A stretch of DNA of 64,000 nt, from NCBI RefSeq assembly GCF_004331915.1, contig NZ_CP036528.1:1869145-1933144 (forward strand), written 5' to 3'. Shown here in pieces: positions 18,421 through 27,535 of this stretch (position 1 is its first letter; each line of letters begins with the position of its first letter). Position numbers and translations under genes: made by a program. This DNA comes from Ureibacillus thermophilus (GTDB lineage Bacteria > Bacillota > Bacilli > Bacillales_A > Planococcaceae). The notes beneath the pieces were generated by a model. The model did no database searches. It saw only the letters and a program-made list of their open reading frames with translations, and was not told where the DNA came from.

Positions 18421-19251
18421 ATGAAAACAAAATGGTATTTTATTAATTCGGGGCCATGCAGTCCATCTTATAATATGGCTTTAGATGAAGCGCTGCTTGA
18501 TTTCCACAGCAAAGGGGAAATTCCGCCGGTGATTCGCTTTTATCAGTGGAATCCGCCGACGCTTTCCATCGGCTACTTCCAAAAGGTGCAGGATATCAAT
18601 TTGGAAGCGTTAAAAGCGCAAAATATTGGGTTTGTCAGAAGACCGACCGGGGGAAGAGCCGTATTGCATGACAGTGAATTAACATACAGCATCATCGTGA
18701 CTGAACAATATCCAAACTTGCCTGAAACGGTGACAGAAGCTTATCGCTTTTTAAGTGAAGGTTTATTGAAAGGTTTCCATAATTTGGGGTTGGATGCCTA
18801 TTTCAGCATTCCGGATACTGGAGAGAAACAGGAAGCGTTGAAAAAGCCGAAAAGCGCGGTATGTTTTGATGCCCCAAGCTGGTATGAACTTGTTGTAGAA
18901 GGTAAAAAAGTCGCTGGCAGTGCACAAACTAGACAAAAAGGTGTTGTGTTGCAGCACGGTGCGATTTTATTGGACCTTGATGAGGACAAGCTGTTGTCTT
19001 TATTTAATTTTCCTTCAGAAGAAGCGAAAAATAGAATGCGCATCCATTTACCTGAGAGAGCCGTTGCCATCAACCGGCTCACAACCCGCCGAATTACCAT
19101 TGAGGAATGCATTGATGCGTTCAAAAAAGGGTTTGAAGAGGCTTTGCAAATCGATTTAGTCCCATATGAATTGACAGAAGAACAAAAGAATTATGTAAGA
19201 AAAATTGAAGAAGAAAAGTATGCAAATGACGAGTGGAATTTTAGAAAATAA
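18421..19251 (+). CDS. lipM: Octanoyltransferase LipM
   Basis: 276 residues of the lipoate-protein ligase A fold. In B. subtilis LipM moves octanoate from acyl carrier protein to GcvH, starting lipoate synthesis. Marks are [38 protein letters not shown], the nucleophile Cys148 in [12 protein letters not shown], and [21 protein letters not shown]. The cysteine and the lack of an adenylation-type C-terminal domain favour LipM over LplA. ATG 18421 follows GAGGTGGG. The nearby gcv operon is its functional context. Confidence 0.9.
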   Translation: MKTKWYFINSGPCSPSYNMALDEALLDFHSKGEIPPVIRFYQWNPPTLSIGYFQKVQDINLEALKAQNIGFVRRPTGGRAVLHDSELTYSIIVTEQYPNLPETVTEAYRFLSEGLLKGFHNLGLDAYFSIPDTGEKQEALKKPKSAVCFDAPSWYELVVEGKKVAGSAQTRQKGVVLQHGAILLDLDEDKLLSLFNFPSEEAKNRMRIHLPERAVAINRLTTRRITIEECIDAFKKGFEEALQIDLVPYELTEEQKNYVRKIEEEKYANDEWNFRK

Positions 19252-19384
19252 ATGTCTAAAATTGCGATAAAAATTTAACAATTTGCTCTAAAGCTAGATT
19301 TTTCAATGCATTCATAGATTTAATAAAAAATCAACTCTTGAAAGGTCTCTCAATATGAGGTAATCTTTTTTAAGTAATTACAAC

Positions 19385-19432
19385 TAACAATATATTGTAT
19401 GTTCTTTTCAGTGGACATACAATATATTGTAT
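19385..19432 (+). promoter_or_regulatory. Two NrdR-type boxes before nrdJ
   Basis: Two 16-bp sites at 19385-19400 and 19417-19432 share the perfect 12-bp palindrome ACAATATATTGT and are 16 bp apart (32 bp start to start, about three helical turns). This is the arrangement known for NrdR repressor sites before ribonucleotide reductase genes. The second box agrees with the NrdR consensus at about 14 of 16 positions. A TTGTAT / TATTAT promoter-like pair (19427-19432 and 19451-19456, 18-bp spacer) overlaps the second box, fitting repression by NrdR-dATP/ATP. Confidence 0.8.
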
Positions 19433-19494
19433 TTTATTGTTTTAATACGGTATTATTTTAGATAAATTATAGATGTACTAAGGGAGGCTGGCAG

Positions 19495-22053
19495 ATGGTA
19501 ATGACGTATACGACCATCCTCATTGATCAATTGAACAAGGATATAGAGCAATTTCCGCAAGTCCATCCGATAACTCCGGATATGCACATTACGCATAAAG
19601 GTGTATCGAGACTTGTCATGATTGACCGATATTCCTTCAAGGATACGGAAAAAAAGACATTAAAGCCTGGAGATTTTGTCGTTTTGACGATTAAAGAAGA
19701 TCCAAAATTTCCAGCCCGCGGTTTAGGGTATATTCAATCAATTGATTGGGAAGACAATAAAGCGGAAATTTTAATTGAAGAGGAATATCGCAATGTGCTG
19801 GATGATCCGAAAGAACAGGAAACAGGCATCATTGTACGTTCCCTTGATGTCATTGAAAAACCGCTTGAAATTTTTTATGAACAGATTGCAAAACGAAATG
19901 CTACTGGTTTAGCGGCTGTTGAAAAAACGGAAGAGAAGCGCAAAGAATGGTTCCAAAAGTTTTATGAACAATTAGCTTCGTTGAAATTTGTGCCAGCCGG
20001 ACGAGTTCTTTACGGTGCAGGTTCAGGTAAACAAGTTACATATTTCAACTGCTATGTAATGCCTTTCGTTCCTGATAGCCGTGAAGGAATCAGCGAACAT
20101 CGCAAAAAAGTAATGGAAATAATGAGCCGTGGCGGCGGTGTTGGGACAAATGGTTCCACATTAAGACCTCGCAACACCCTTGCAAGAGGAGTGAATGGCA
20201 GATCAAGCGGTTCTGTTTCATGGCTTGATGATATTGCGAAATTAACCCATCTTGTTGAACAAGGTGGATCCCGCCGTGGTGCTCAAATGATTATGCTTGC
20301 CGATTGGCATCCAGATATTGTGGAATTCATCATTTCCAAAATGCAAAATCCTCGTATTTTGCGTTATTTGATGGAAAATATGGAAGATGAATCCATCATC
20401 CGTCATGCGAAAGAGAAGTTGAAATTCACTCCTTTAACTCCTCTCGAAGAAGCGATGTATCAAGGAATTGTGAACTATAAAAATATTCCTGGTTTAGGAG
20501 GGTTCAGCGAGGCGATAATCAAGGAAGCGGAAGCAAAACTGCGCGATGGCGGAACCTACAGTGTGCATAATCCTGACTTTTTAACAGGCGCTAATATTTC
20601 CGTCACAATTACAAATGAGTTTATGGAAGCGGTGGAAAAAGATGAAGAATATCCGCTTCGATTCCCAGATGTGGAAACTTACACGCCGGAAGAAATGGCG
20701 ATTTACAACGAGAAATGGCACAAAATTGGCGACGTAAGAGAATGGGAAGCGCTTGGCTATCGGGTGCGCACTTATCGAAAAATCCGAGCAAGAGAGTTAT
20801 GGAAACTCATCAACATCTGTGCAACTTATGCAGCAGAGCCAGGTATTTTCTTCATCGATAATGCTAATGAAATGACAAATGCCCGCGCTTACGGCCAAAA
20901 AGTGGTGGCAACAAACCCATGCGGTGAACAGCCATTAGCGCCATATTCAGTATGTAACTTAGCAGCCATCAATTTGGCAAATTTTGCATTGAAAGACCAA
21001 AAAACAGTCGATTTTGAAGCATTAAAAGAAACAGTGCGCGTCGGCGTCCGCATGCAAGACAACGTCATCGATGCAACGCCGTATTTCCTTGAGGAAAATC
21101 GCAAACAAGCCCTTGGAGAGCGACGTGTTGGCCTTGGCGTTATGGGCTTAGCAGATTTACTCATTTACTGCGAAAAAGAATACGGTTCGAAAGAAGGCAA
21201 TGAGCTGGTTGATAAAGTGTTTGAAACAATTGCAACTACCGCTTATGAAACGTCCATTGAACTTGCAAAAGAACGCGGCAGCTTCCCATTTTTAGTAGGT
21301 GAAACGGAAGAAGAAACTAAACGGTTGCGTGAAGCTTTCATCAACACTGGCTATATGAAGCGCATGCCGGAACATATTCGTCAAGGAGTGCTTGAACACG
21401 GCATTCGCAATTCTCACTTGCTCACAGTTGCGCCGACTGGTTCAACAGGAACAATGGTTGGAGTAGCAACGGGCTTAGAACCTTACTTCTCCTTCGTATA
21501 CTATCGTTCTGGCCGCTTAGGAAAATTCATCGAAGTGAAGGCGGAAATCGTTCAAGAATACTTGAAAGAACATCCAGAAGCAGATGAACACAACTTGCCA
21601 CATTGGTTTGTCACAGCGATGGATTTAACACCGGAAGCCCATGCAGACGTACAATGCATCATTCAGCGTTGGGTGGATTCTTCCATCTCCAAAACGGTGA
21701 ATGCGCCAAAAGGATACACGGTGGAACAAGTACAAAAAGTGTACGAACGCTTATATAAAGGCGGAGCAAAAGGCGGAACAGTTTACGTGGACGGCAGCCG
21801 CGATTCACAAGTTTTAACATTAAAAGCGGAAATGACTCATGAAGAACAGTTAACATTTGAGGAATTGGAAGACGAAACGATTGAAAAACCGGTTGTGCTA
21901 GTTGAAACGATTGCGCCGCTTCAACAAACAAATGTGAAAATCGGTTCAGAAGTAGGCGATACTTGTCCTGTCTGCCGCCAAGGTACAGTGGAAGAGATTG
22001 GTGGATGTAACACTTGCACAGTTTGCGGTGCGCAGTTGAAATGTGGTTTGTAA
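19495..22053 (+). CDS. nrdJ: Adenosylcobalamin-dependent (class II) ribonucleotide reductase
   Basis: 852 residues. It reduces ribonucleotides to deoxyribonucleotides with a B12-generated radical and needs no oxygen. Marks are the FNCYVMPF cysteine, RGGGVGTNGSTLRPR, VATNPCGEQPLAPYSVCNLAA with the active-site cysteine/glutamate, SHLLTVAPTGSTG near the barrel end, and a C-terminal zinc-ribbon/redox tail CPVC...CNTCTVCG. ATG 19495 is preceded by AGGGAGG. It is monocistronic with its own terminator and two NrdR boxes. No cobalamin riboswitch was seen ahead of it. Confidence 0.95.
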   Translation: MVMTYTTILIDQLNKDIEQFPQVHPITPDMHITHKGVSRLVMIDRYSFKDTEKKTLKPGDFVVLTIKEDPKFPARGLGYIQSIDWEDNKAEILIEEEYRNVLDDPKEQETGIIVRSLDVIEKPLEIFYEQIAKRNATGLAAVEKTEEKRKEWFQKFYEQLASLKFVPAGRVLYGAGSGKQVTYFNCYVMPFVPDSREGISEHRKKVMEIMSRGGGVGTNGSTLRPRNTLARGVNGRSSGSVSWLDDIAKLTHLVEQGGSRRGAQMIMLADWHPDIVEFIISKMQNPRILRYLMENMEDESIIRHAKEKLKFTPLTPLEEAMYQGIVNYKNIPGLGGFSEAIIKEAEAKLRDGGTYSVHNPDFLTGANISVTITNEFMEAVEKDEEYPLRFPDVETYTPEEMAIYNEKWHKIGDVREWEALGYRVRTYRKIRARELWKLINICATYAAEPGIFFIDNANEMTNARAYGQKVVATNPCGEQPLAPYSVCNLAAINLANFALKDQKTVDFEALKETVRVGVRMQDNVIDATPYFLEENRKQALGERRVGLGVMGLADLLIYCEKEYGSKEGNELVDKVFETIATTAYETSIELAKERGSFPFLVGETEEETKRLREAFINTGYMKRMPEHIRQGVLEHGIRNSHLLTVAPTGSTGTMVGVATGLEPYFSFVYYRSGRLGKFIEVKAEIVQEYLKEHPEADEHNLPHWFVTAMDLTPEAHADVQCIIQRWVDSSISKTVNAPKGYTVEQVQKVYERLYKGGAKGGTVYVDGSRDSQVLTLKAEMTHEEQLTFEELEDETIEKPVVLVETIAPLQQTNVKIGSEVGDTCPVCRQGTVEEIGGCNTCTVCGAQLKCGL

Positions 22054-22064
22054 TATCATAAAAT

Positions 22065-22104
22065 ATATCCCCTTTAGATTTGATGGATCTAAAGGGGATT
22101 TTTA
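22065..22104 (+). terminator. nrdJ terminator
   Basis: ATATCCCCTTTAGAT pairs with ATCTAAAGGGGAT over a short loop and is followed by TTTTT. Confidence 0.88.
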
Positions 22105-22121
22105 TGTTTATTTTCCTATTT

Positions 22122-22291
22122 TGCGATTATCCGAGATGGAGTAAGGCTAATTTTTCACCTGGCGATTATCTTTATAGTTTTTGGTGATTCTAACTTCCAA
22201 TGTGGCGATTATTTATCTCATCTTGGCGATTATCCGACAGCATGAAGGGACAGTTTTTAATCCTAACGATTATCTTTTACGATAACTGGCG
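22122..22291 (+). repeat. Degenerate short repeats with about 20.5-bp phase after nrdJ
   Basis: The motif GCGATTATC or a near match occurs at 22123, 22162, 22184 (as GTGATTCTA), 22205, 22226 and 22267 (as ACGATTATC). Steps are 39, 22, 21, 21 and 41 bp, that is one or two units of 20-21 bp, about two helical turns. An inverted CGATAACTGGC copy ends the array near 22290. Sequence between the motifs is not conserved. It is non-coding as far as I can see; a 68-codon frame across it has no start site. Confidence 0.6.
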
Positions 22292-22476
22292 GAAAAGAAA
22301 ATTTCACGTAAAGCCTCTTGTGCCCGTAGCGTTCAACGTCCTTTCAATCATATCGATAGGCTATGTGGAAAGAACTCTGCAATGGGGACAAATAGAGGAT
22401 GTATAATGAAGAACTCCCAAAATGAAACGTTAGGCACGTTTTAATCGTAATGATGAAATAAAAACATGTATATTGC

Positions 22477-22786
22477 TTGGAATATTTTAGAATTGCAATT
22501 CATGCGTCGGATTTCCAAAAAGGTTTTGGACTCATTATATCTTCCAATCCTCATTCAGCTTTTGGAATTCTTGCGTATTGCCTACTGGCGGTTGCCTTAT
22601 TTGAATTGAATCGGAACATAAGAAAGAAAATAGTTCAGAAGATGAAAAAAGAAAAAACACAAGATTCAATTATTCCAAAATTTAAAAATGTTCTGTACAT
22701 ATATCGTTTATGTTGTCCCAATCATTGTTTTAACAGCATTTCTCGAAACATACGTAGCTGGATTCCTATTTACAATGTTTCGATAA
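22477..22786 (+). pseudogene. Decayed membrane-protein gene, SpoIIM/DUF95-like C-terminal part
   Basis: The first frame (from about 22477) reads a hydrophobic segment, SAFGILAYCLLAVALFELN, and a basic linker. At an A-rich run near 22685-22692 the sense shifts by one base. The new frame reads YVVPIIVLTAFLETYVAGFL and stops at 22786. Joined, this resembles the C-terminal membrane helices of stage II sporulation protein M-type proteins, where a glutamate sits in the last helix (AFLETYV here). There is no good start or binding site. The downstream sequence to 23000 is A/T-rich with a weak CTTATGT/ACATAAG hairpin at 22902-22930. Confidence 0.4.
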
Positions 22787-23033
22787 GGGTGGAACAAAAT
22801 ATGGTGAAGCTCAGTTCCCCCTATTTTTCAATTCACGGCCTCAAGCTTTATAACAATTATAGATGTATAGTTTGATGCAACGTTTTCAAACTTTTCAACA
22901 TCTTATGTATGAAGAAACATAAGGAGTTTTTTATCAAATGATATTTTTTAAAAAGTTTTAAATTTTATTATAATATGTTCTTTTCAAAAAAAGATTTTTT
23001 ATGATAAAACTAGTTTACAAGGGAGGAAATAAA

Positions 23034-24404
23034 ATGAAAAACTATAAAGAAATCGAACAACGACTGCTTACATTTTTATCAAAAGAACAAGTAACAACGA
23101 ACGAAACGGTTCGGCAGCTTCATGGACAAGATGAATCTTATCACACACCAGCCTTGCCTGATCTTGTTGTATTCCCTCGTTCAACGGAAGAAGTGAGTAA
23201 GATTTTAAAAATCGCCAACGAATATGAAGTGCCTGTAACTCCCTTTGGGGCAGGTTCTAGCTTAGAAGGCCATGTGATTCCTTATGAGGGCGGCATTTCC
23301 ATCGATTTTAATGAAATGAATCAAATTCTTGAAATCGATCCGGAAAGTTTTATTGTGCGCGTACAGCCAGGAGTTCGGCGTGTGCAATTAAATAAAGAGC
23401 TGAAAAAATATGGTTTGTTTTTCTCGGTTGACCCAGGTGCAGATGCAACGTTGGGCGGAATGGCTGCGACGAATGCCAGCGGAACAACAGCCGTAAAATA
23501 TGGCGTGATGCGCGACCAAGTATTGGATTTGGAAGTGGTATTGGCAAACGGCGACATTATTCATACAGGTAATAAAGCAAGAAAATCCTCATCGGGCTTG
23601 CATTTAAATGGTTTATTTGTAGGTTCAGAAGGCATTTTGGGCTGTATTACAGAGCTTACATTAAAAGTCTATGGCATACCTGAATTTGAAGTGGCAGGAC
23701 GGGCAGTGTTCAAATCCACTCATGAAGCAGTGCAAGCGGTGACAGCTCTTAAACAGGCAGGCATTCCGATTGGCCGGGTGGAACTCGTCGATGCGGAATC
23801 CATCCAAGTGGTGAATAAACACAGCGAAACCAATTATGCAGAAGCACCGACTCTATTTTTAGAGTTCCAAGGAAATGAAGCAGGCCTTCAAAGCGATATC
23901 GAATTTGCCAAAGAAGTGTTAAAAGAATTTGACTGCGAAGATATTCAATTTGAAAAAGATACGGCTGCCCGCAATACCCTCTGGCACGCGCGGCATAATT
24001 TGGCTTATGCATATAAACACGCATTTCCTGGAAGAAAGCTGATGACAACAGATGTATGTGTGCCAATCAATGAACTGGCTAACAGCATCGAATACGCCCG
24101 CTCTTTATTAGAAGAATTAAAAATTCACGGTGGCTTATTGGGCCATGTGGGTGATGGAAACTACCATGCCTGCATCATGATTGATCTTAACGATGAAGAA
24201 GAAGTAGCCCGGGCTAAAAAATTTAATGAAATGATTGTAACAGATGCGATTAAACGCGGCGGCACATGCACGGGAGAACACGGTGTCGGCGTTGGAAAAC
24301 GGATGTATCAGGAATTGGAACATCGAAATGCTCTTGAAGTCATGCGGGCGATTAAAAAAGCCCTCGATCCAAAAGGCATTTTAAATCCAGGAAAAATTCT
24401 TTAA
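23034..24404 (+). CDS. FAD-binding oxidase, GlcD/D-lactate dehydrogenase type
   Basis: 456 residues. An N-terminal PCMH-type FAD domain (PLPDLVVFPRSTEEVSKIL; PFGAGSSLEGHV; GADATLGGMAATNASGTTAVKYG) is followed by the FAD-oxidase C-terminal domain with GHVGDGNYHA and GGTCTGEHGVGVGKR. Such enzymes oxidise 2-hydroxy acids such as glycolate or D-lactate. ATG 23034 follows GGGAGG; the longer frame has no signal. A TATAAT at 22969-22974 may be its -10. There is no GlcE/GlcF partner, so a single-subunit enzyme passing electrons to quinone or cytochrome is more likely. Glycolate/glyoxylate metabolism would fit the purine genes next door, but this is inference. Confidence 0.88.
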   Translation: MKNYKEIEQRLLTFLSKEQVTTNETVRQLHGQDESYHTPALPDLVVFPRSTEEVSKILKIANEYEVPVTPFGAGSSLEGHVIPYEGGISIDFNEMNQILEIDPESFIVRVQPGVRRVQLNKELKKYGLFFSVDPGADATLGGMAATNASGTTAVKYGVMRDQVLDLEVVLANGDIIHTGNKARKSSSGLHLNGLFVGSEGILGCITELTLKVYGIPEFEVAGRAVFKSTHEAVQAVTALKQAGIPIGRVELVDAESIQVVNKHSETNYAEAPTLFLEFQGNEAGLQSDIEFAKEVLKEFDCEDIQFEKDTAARNTLWHARHNLAYAYKHAFPGRKLMTTDVCVPINELANSIEYARSLLEELKIHGGLLGHVGDGNYHACIMIDLNDEEEVARAKKFNEMIVTDAIKRGGTCTGEHGVGVGKRMYQELEHRNALEVMRAIKKALDPKGILNPGKIL

Positions 24405-24415
24405 TTGCAATCTTG

Positions 24416-24450
24416 GGACTGGATGGCTTGTTGTCATCAGTCCTTTTTTT
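24416..24450 (+). terminator. Terminator after the glcD-like gene
   Basis: GGACTGGATG and CATCAGTCC pair, followed by eight T. Confidence 0.75.
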
Positions 24451-24538
24451 TGCAAACTTAAAATTATTGAATTTTTAGAAAATTTATGATATTGTATGGC
24501 ATTATATTTTAAAGTGTCAACCTTTGGGAGGGTCTGAA

Positions 24539-26293
24539 ATGAAAAAGAATATTGCTGTTTCGCAACATCGCCAAAAAGCAGATTTCATATTACGAAATGC
24601 GAAAATTGCAGATGTTTTTTCCCTTAAGTGGAAAGAGGCGGATCTTGTCGTTGCCAATGGAAAAATTATCGCCCTTGATACGGAAGGGAAGTATGAAGCG
24701 GAAAAGGTGGAGGATGCCAGAGGACGATGGGTCATTCCTGGTATGATTGATACCCATATTCATATCGAATCAACGATGCTCACCCCTGAACAGTTCAGCC
24801 GAATTATATTGCCTTTCGGTGTCACTTCCGTCATAGCGGATCCCCATGAAATCGCAAACGTCTCCGGAACAGAGGGCTTAAAATATATGCTTGATGCCGC
24901 AAAAAACAGCCCCCTAGATATTTACTATATGCTTCCATCAAGCGTGCCGGCCACTTCCTTTGAACATGCAGGTGCAGTGTTGAAAGCGTCCGATTTAGCG
25001 CCGTTTCTAAAAAATGAACAAGTGCTTGGAATTGCAGAAGTGATGGATTATCCAGCGGTTTTATCCTGCGATGAGGAAATGCTTGCGAAAATTCAGCTAG
25101 GCCATGAACATGGCATGATGATCGACGGCCACGGCGCTGGTTTGAATGGACAACAATTAGCAGGTTACCGTGCAGCAGGCATTCATACGGACCATGAATG
25201 CATCACGCTAGAAGAAGCGTTGGAGCGCATTGAAATGGGAATGTATGTATTAGTACGGGAAGGTTCTGCATCGAAAAATCTAAAAGCTTTGCTCCCCGCA
25301 ATCACCCCTTATAACGCCCGCCGTTTTGCATTTTGCACAGATGACAAACATTTAGATGAAATCATTCAAGAAGGCACCATCAACCATAGTGTGAAATTGG
25401 CCATTGCGGAAGGAATTGAAGTGCTTCAAGCAATTCAATTGGCCACATTAAATGCGGCTGAATGTTACCGCCTATACGACAAAGGAGCTGTTGCACCAGG
25501 ATTTACGGCAGATTTTGTTTTATTGGATGATTTGGAAGAAATGAAGATTGCCGCAGTATGGAAAAATGGTGTAAAAGTTGCGGAAGACGGAGAAATGTTG
25601 CTTCCAGAAACGGCTCCAATCGATGTGCCTGCCCGCATTTGCCATTCAGTCCATTTGCCAGAAGTAAAGGTGGATGATTTGGCATTGCCATTAAAAAGCT
25701 CCTTTGTAAACATCATTGGCATTATTCCGAATCAAATCGTGACTAAAAAATTGCAAGACTATGTGGATGTACAAGACGGAAAGTTCGTGCCAAATATAGA
25801 AAAGGACTTTTTAAAACTCGCTGTCTTTGAAAGACATTTGCACCGCGGAACAAAAAGTGTAGCTATTGTACATGGCTTGGGACTAAAAGCGGGAGCCATT
25901 GCCACAACAATAGCCCATGACTCTCATAATGTTATAGCAGTTGGTACAAACGATAAAGATATGGTGCTTGCCTTAAATGAAATTCAAGCCATTCAAGGAG
26001 GACTGGTTGTTGTAAAGGATGGCAAAGTGTTAGCGAACCTAGAGCTGCCTGTTGCAGGACTCATGACGAATATTCCTGCCCGAGAAGCTGCCGAAAAACT
26101 GAGAGCATTGCATGATGCATTACATGAATTAAATCCACCCCTTCATTTCCACCTATTTTTGACATTATCTTTCTTAAGCCTTCCAGTTATTCCAGCATTA
26201 AAGCTCACAGATACCGGATTATTTGATGTGGAACAATTCCGGCATATTCCTATAGAAGCGGAACAGCCTAGCCAAATCAAAATCAGCAGCTAA
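24539..26293 (+). CDS. ade: Adenine deaminase
   Basis: 584 residues of the amidohydrolase superfamily; converts adenine to hypoxanthine and ammonia. Marks are the metal-binding MIDTHIHIESTM, the DPHEIANVSG block, GHGAGLNGQQLAGYRAAGIHTDHE, FCTDDKHLDEI, and the C-terminal HDSHNVIAVGTND domain special to Ade. ATG 24539 is behind GGGAGG. It opens the purine island but has its own terminator-like hairpin behind it. Hypoxanthine made here would feed the xanthine dehydrogenase at 29470-33121. No purine riboswitch was found in the leader. Confidence 0.95.
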   Translation: MKKNIAVSQHRQKADFILRNAKIADVFSLKWKEADLVVANGKIIALDTEGKYEAEKVEDARGRWVIPGMIDTHIHIESTMLTPEQFSRIILPFGVTSVIADPHEIANVSGTEGLKYMLDAAKNSPLDIYYMLPSSVPATSFEHAGAVLKASDLAPFLKNEQVLGIAEVMDYPAVLSCDEEMLAKIQLGHEHGMMIDGHGAGLNGQQLAGYRAAGIHTDHECITLEEALERIEMGMYVLVREGSASKNLKALLPAITPYNARRFAFCTDDKHLDEIIQEGTINHSVKLAIAEGIEVLQAIQLATLNAAECYRLYDKGAVAPGFTADFVLLDDLEEMKIAAVWKNGVKVAEDGEMLLPETAPIDVPARICHSVHLPEVKVDDLALPLKSSFVNIIGIIPNQIVTKKLQDYVDVQDGKFVPNIEKDFLKLAVFERHLHRGTKSVAIVHGLGLKAGAIATTIAHDSHNVIAVGTNDKDMVLALNEIQAIQGGLVVVKDGKVLANLELPVAGLMTNIPAREAAEKLRALHDALHELNPPLHFHLFLTLSFLSLPVIPALKLTDTGLFDVEQFRHIPIEAEQPSQIKISS

Positions 26294-26312
26294 CGAGTTT
26301 TATTCTATTTTG

Positions 26313-26346
26313 CCTTGATTAGCAGCAAGCTTTTCAAGGTTTTTAT
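26313..26346 (+). terminator. Probable terminator after ade
   Basis: CCTTGA and TCAAGG pair around a 16-nt loop, followed by TTTTTATTTT. Confidence 0.55.
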
Positions 26347-26434
26347 TTTGATGAAAGGTGAAATCATGCGGCTATGCCATTTATAAAAAAATACCCATTT
26401 TTTATACATTTTGGATGAAGATTTCTTGGGTAAA

Positions 26435-26464
26435 TTGACTTTCAATTCTGAAATTTGTTAATAT
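26435..26464 (+). promoter_or_regulatory. Sigma-A promoter of the xdhC-mobA-moaA operon
   Basis: TTGACT at 26435-26440, an 18-bp spacer and TAATAT at 26459-26464, 30 bp before the xdhC start. Confidence 0.6.
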
Positions 26465-26494
26465 ATCAAAAAAGCATGAGTAGGTGATTTATTC

Positions 26495-27535
26495 ATGTCA
26501 AAGATGTATGAATTGAAAGAAATTTATTCCAATATTGAGAAAGCTTGGGCACAACAAGAAAAAGCGGTTTTAGTTATTTTAACGGATGTGAAGGGCTCGG
26601 CCTATCGTCTGCCAGGGAGTAAAATGCTGATGACATCAAGCGGAAAAATGGTTGGGACGATTAGTGGAGGATGTTTAGAAGCGGATTTATACGCTTGGGC
26701 TGAAAAAGTATTTGAATCCAATCAACCCTTCGTGCATCAATATGATTTAAGCGATACCGAAATTTGGAGCTTAGGCATTGGTTGCAAGGGTGATTTGCAG
26801 TTTTTATTTTTGCCGGTTCTGAAGGAAGATCCATCATGGCGGACTATCCAGCAATTGATACAGGAAGAAAAGGAGTTTTCGATGGTGATTAATATGAAAA
26901 CAGGTGGAAAAGCAATTCTAGCAGAACAATTTTTTGAAAATCAAGAAATTCCAGAAGCAGTTTTACAAGAGGCGAGACAATTAGCAGAACATCAAACTCG
27001 GGCAAAAGTGTTCACATATGAAAAAATTCCATATTTGATTGATGCAATTAAGTCAAGTGAACGCGTAGTGGTTGCAGGCGCCGGGCATGATGCAATTCCG
27101 GTGGCAGAGCTTGCCCATCAAGCGGGATTTAGAGTAACCGTGATTGATAGCCGCACCCATTTCAATAATGATAAGCGATTCCCCAATGCCATCCATATTA
27201 CAAAAGAGTTTGATGAGATTTCCCGGAAAGAATTTTCGAATAGTTGGTGGGTGATTATGAATCATCATCAGCTGAAGGATGAGGAAGCGCTTCGACTTGC
27301 CATCGAGAGCAAACCAAAATATATCGGTGTATTAGGTCCAAGATATCGGACAGCGGAAATGTTAGAACATATTGGTTATGATTTCGCAAGTGGTCCGATT
27401 TACTCGCCGGTAGGATTGGATTTAGGAGCAGAAACCATGTATGAAGTTGCAGTAAGCATTGTATCCGAAATGATGAGTTTACGTGCAGGGCGGACAGCTC
27501 AATCCCTTCATGGCAGGGAAAAAATCCATGTGTAA
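26495..27535 (+). CDS. pucA: XdhC/CoxI-family molybdenum cofactor maturation protein (PucA-like)
   Basis: 346 residues. The N-terminal XdhC_CoxI domain carries TDVKGSAYRLPGSKM and TISGGCLEADL; the C-terminal Rossmann domain has VVVAGAGHDAIPVAELA and DSRTHF. The family binds molybdenum cofactor and helps insert the sulfurated form into xanthine dehydrogenase. ATG 26495 follows AGTAGGTGAT. It overlaps the MobA-like gene by 8 bp. In B. subtilis pucA and pucB begin the same operon as pucCDE; here they are with moaA in a separate unit about 330 bp upstream. Confidence 0.9.
   Translation: MSKMYELKEIYSNIEKAWAQQEKAVLVILTDVKGSAYRLPGSKMLMTSSGKMVGTISGGCLEADLYAWAEKVFESNQPFVHQYDLSDTEIWSLGIGCKGDLQFLFLPVLKEDPSWRTIQQLIQEEKEFSMVINMKTGGKAILAEQFFENQEIPEAVLQEARQLAEHQTRAKVFTYEKIPYLIDAIKSSERVVVAGAGHDAIPVAELAHQAGFRVTVIDSRTHFNNDKRFPNAIHITKEFDEISRKEFSNSWWVIMNHHQLKDEEALRLAIESKPKYIGVLGPRYRTAEMLEHIGYDFASGPIYSPVGLDLGAETMYEVAVSIVSEMMSLRAGRTAQSLHGREKIHV

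Noticed and set aside
19252-19494. Cobalamin riboswitch before nrdJ
   Set aside because: No B12-box or matching stems; the interval is explained by NrdR boxes and a promoter.
22122-22291. CRISPR-like array
   Set aside because: Motifs are only about 10 bp, steps are 20-41 bp and there are no full-length direct repeats or cas genes.
22200-22406. 68-codon frame after nrdJ
   Set aside because: It runs through the GCGATTATC repeats, has no ribosome binding site and no recognisable protein character.
24405-24538. Purine riboswitch before ade
   Set aside because: None of the conserved purine-aptamer core sequences or paired stems could be found; the same is true before xdhC and pucC.
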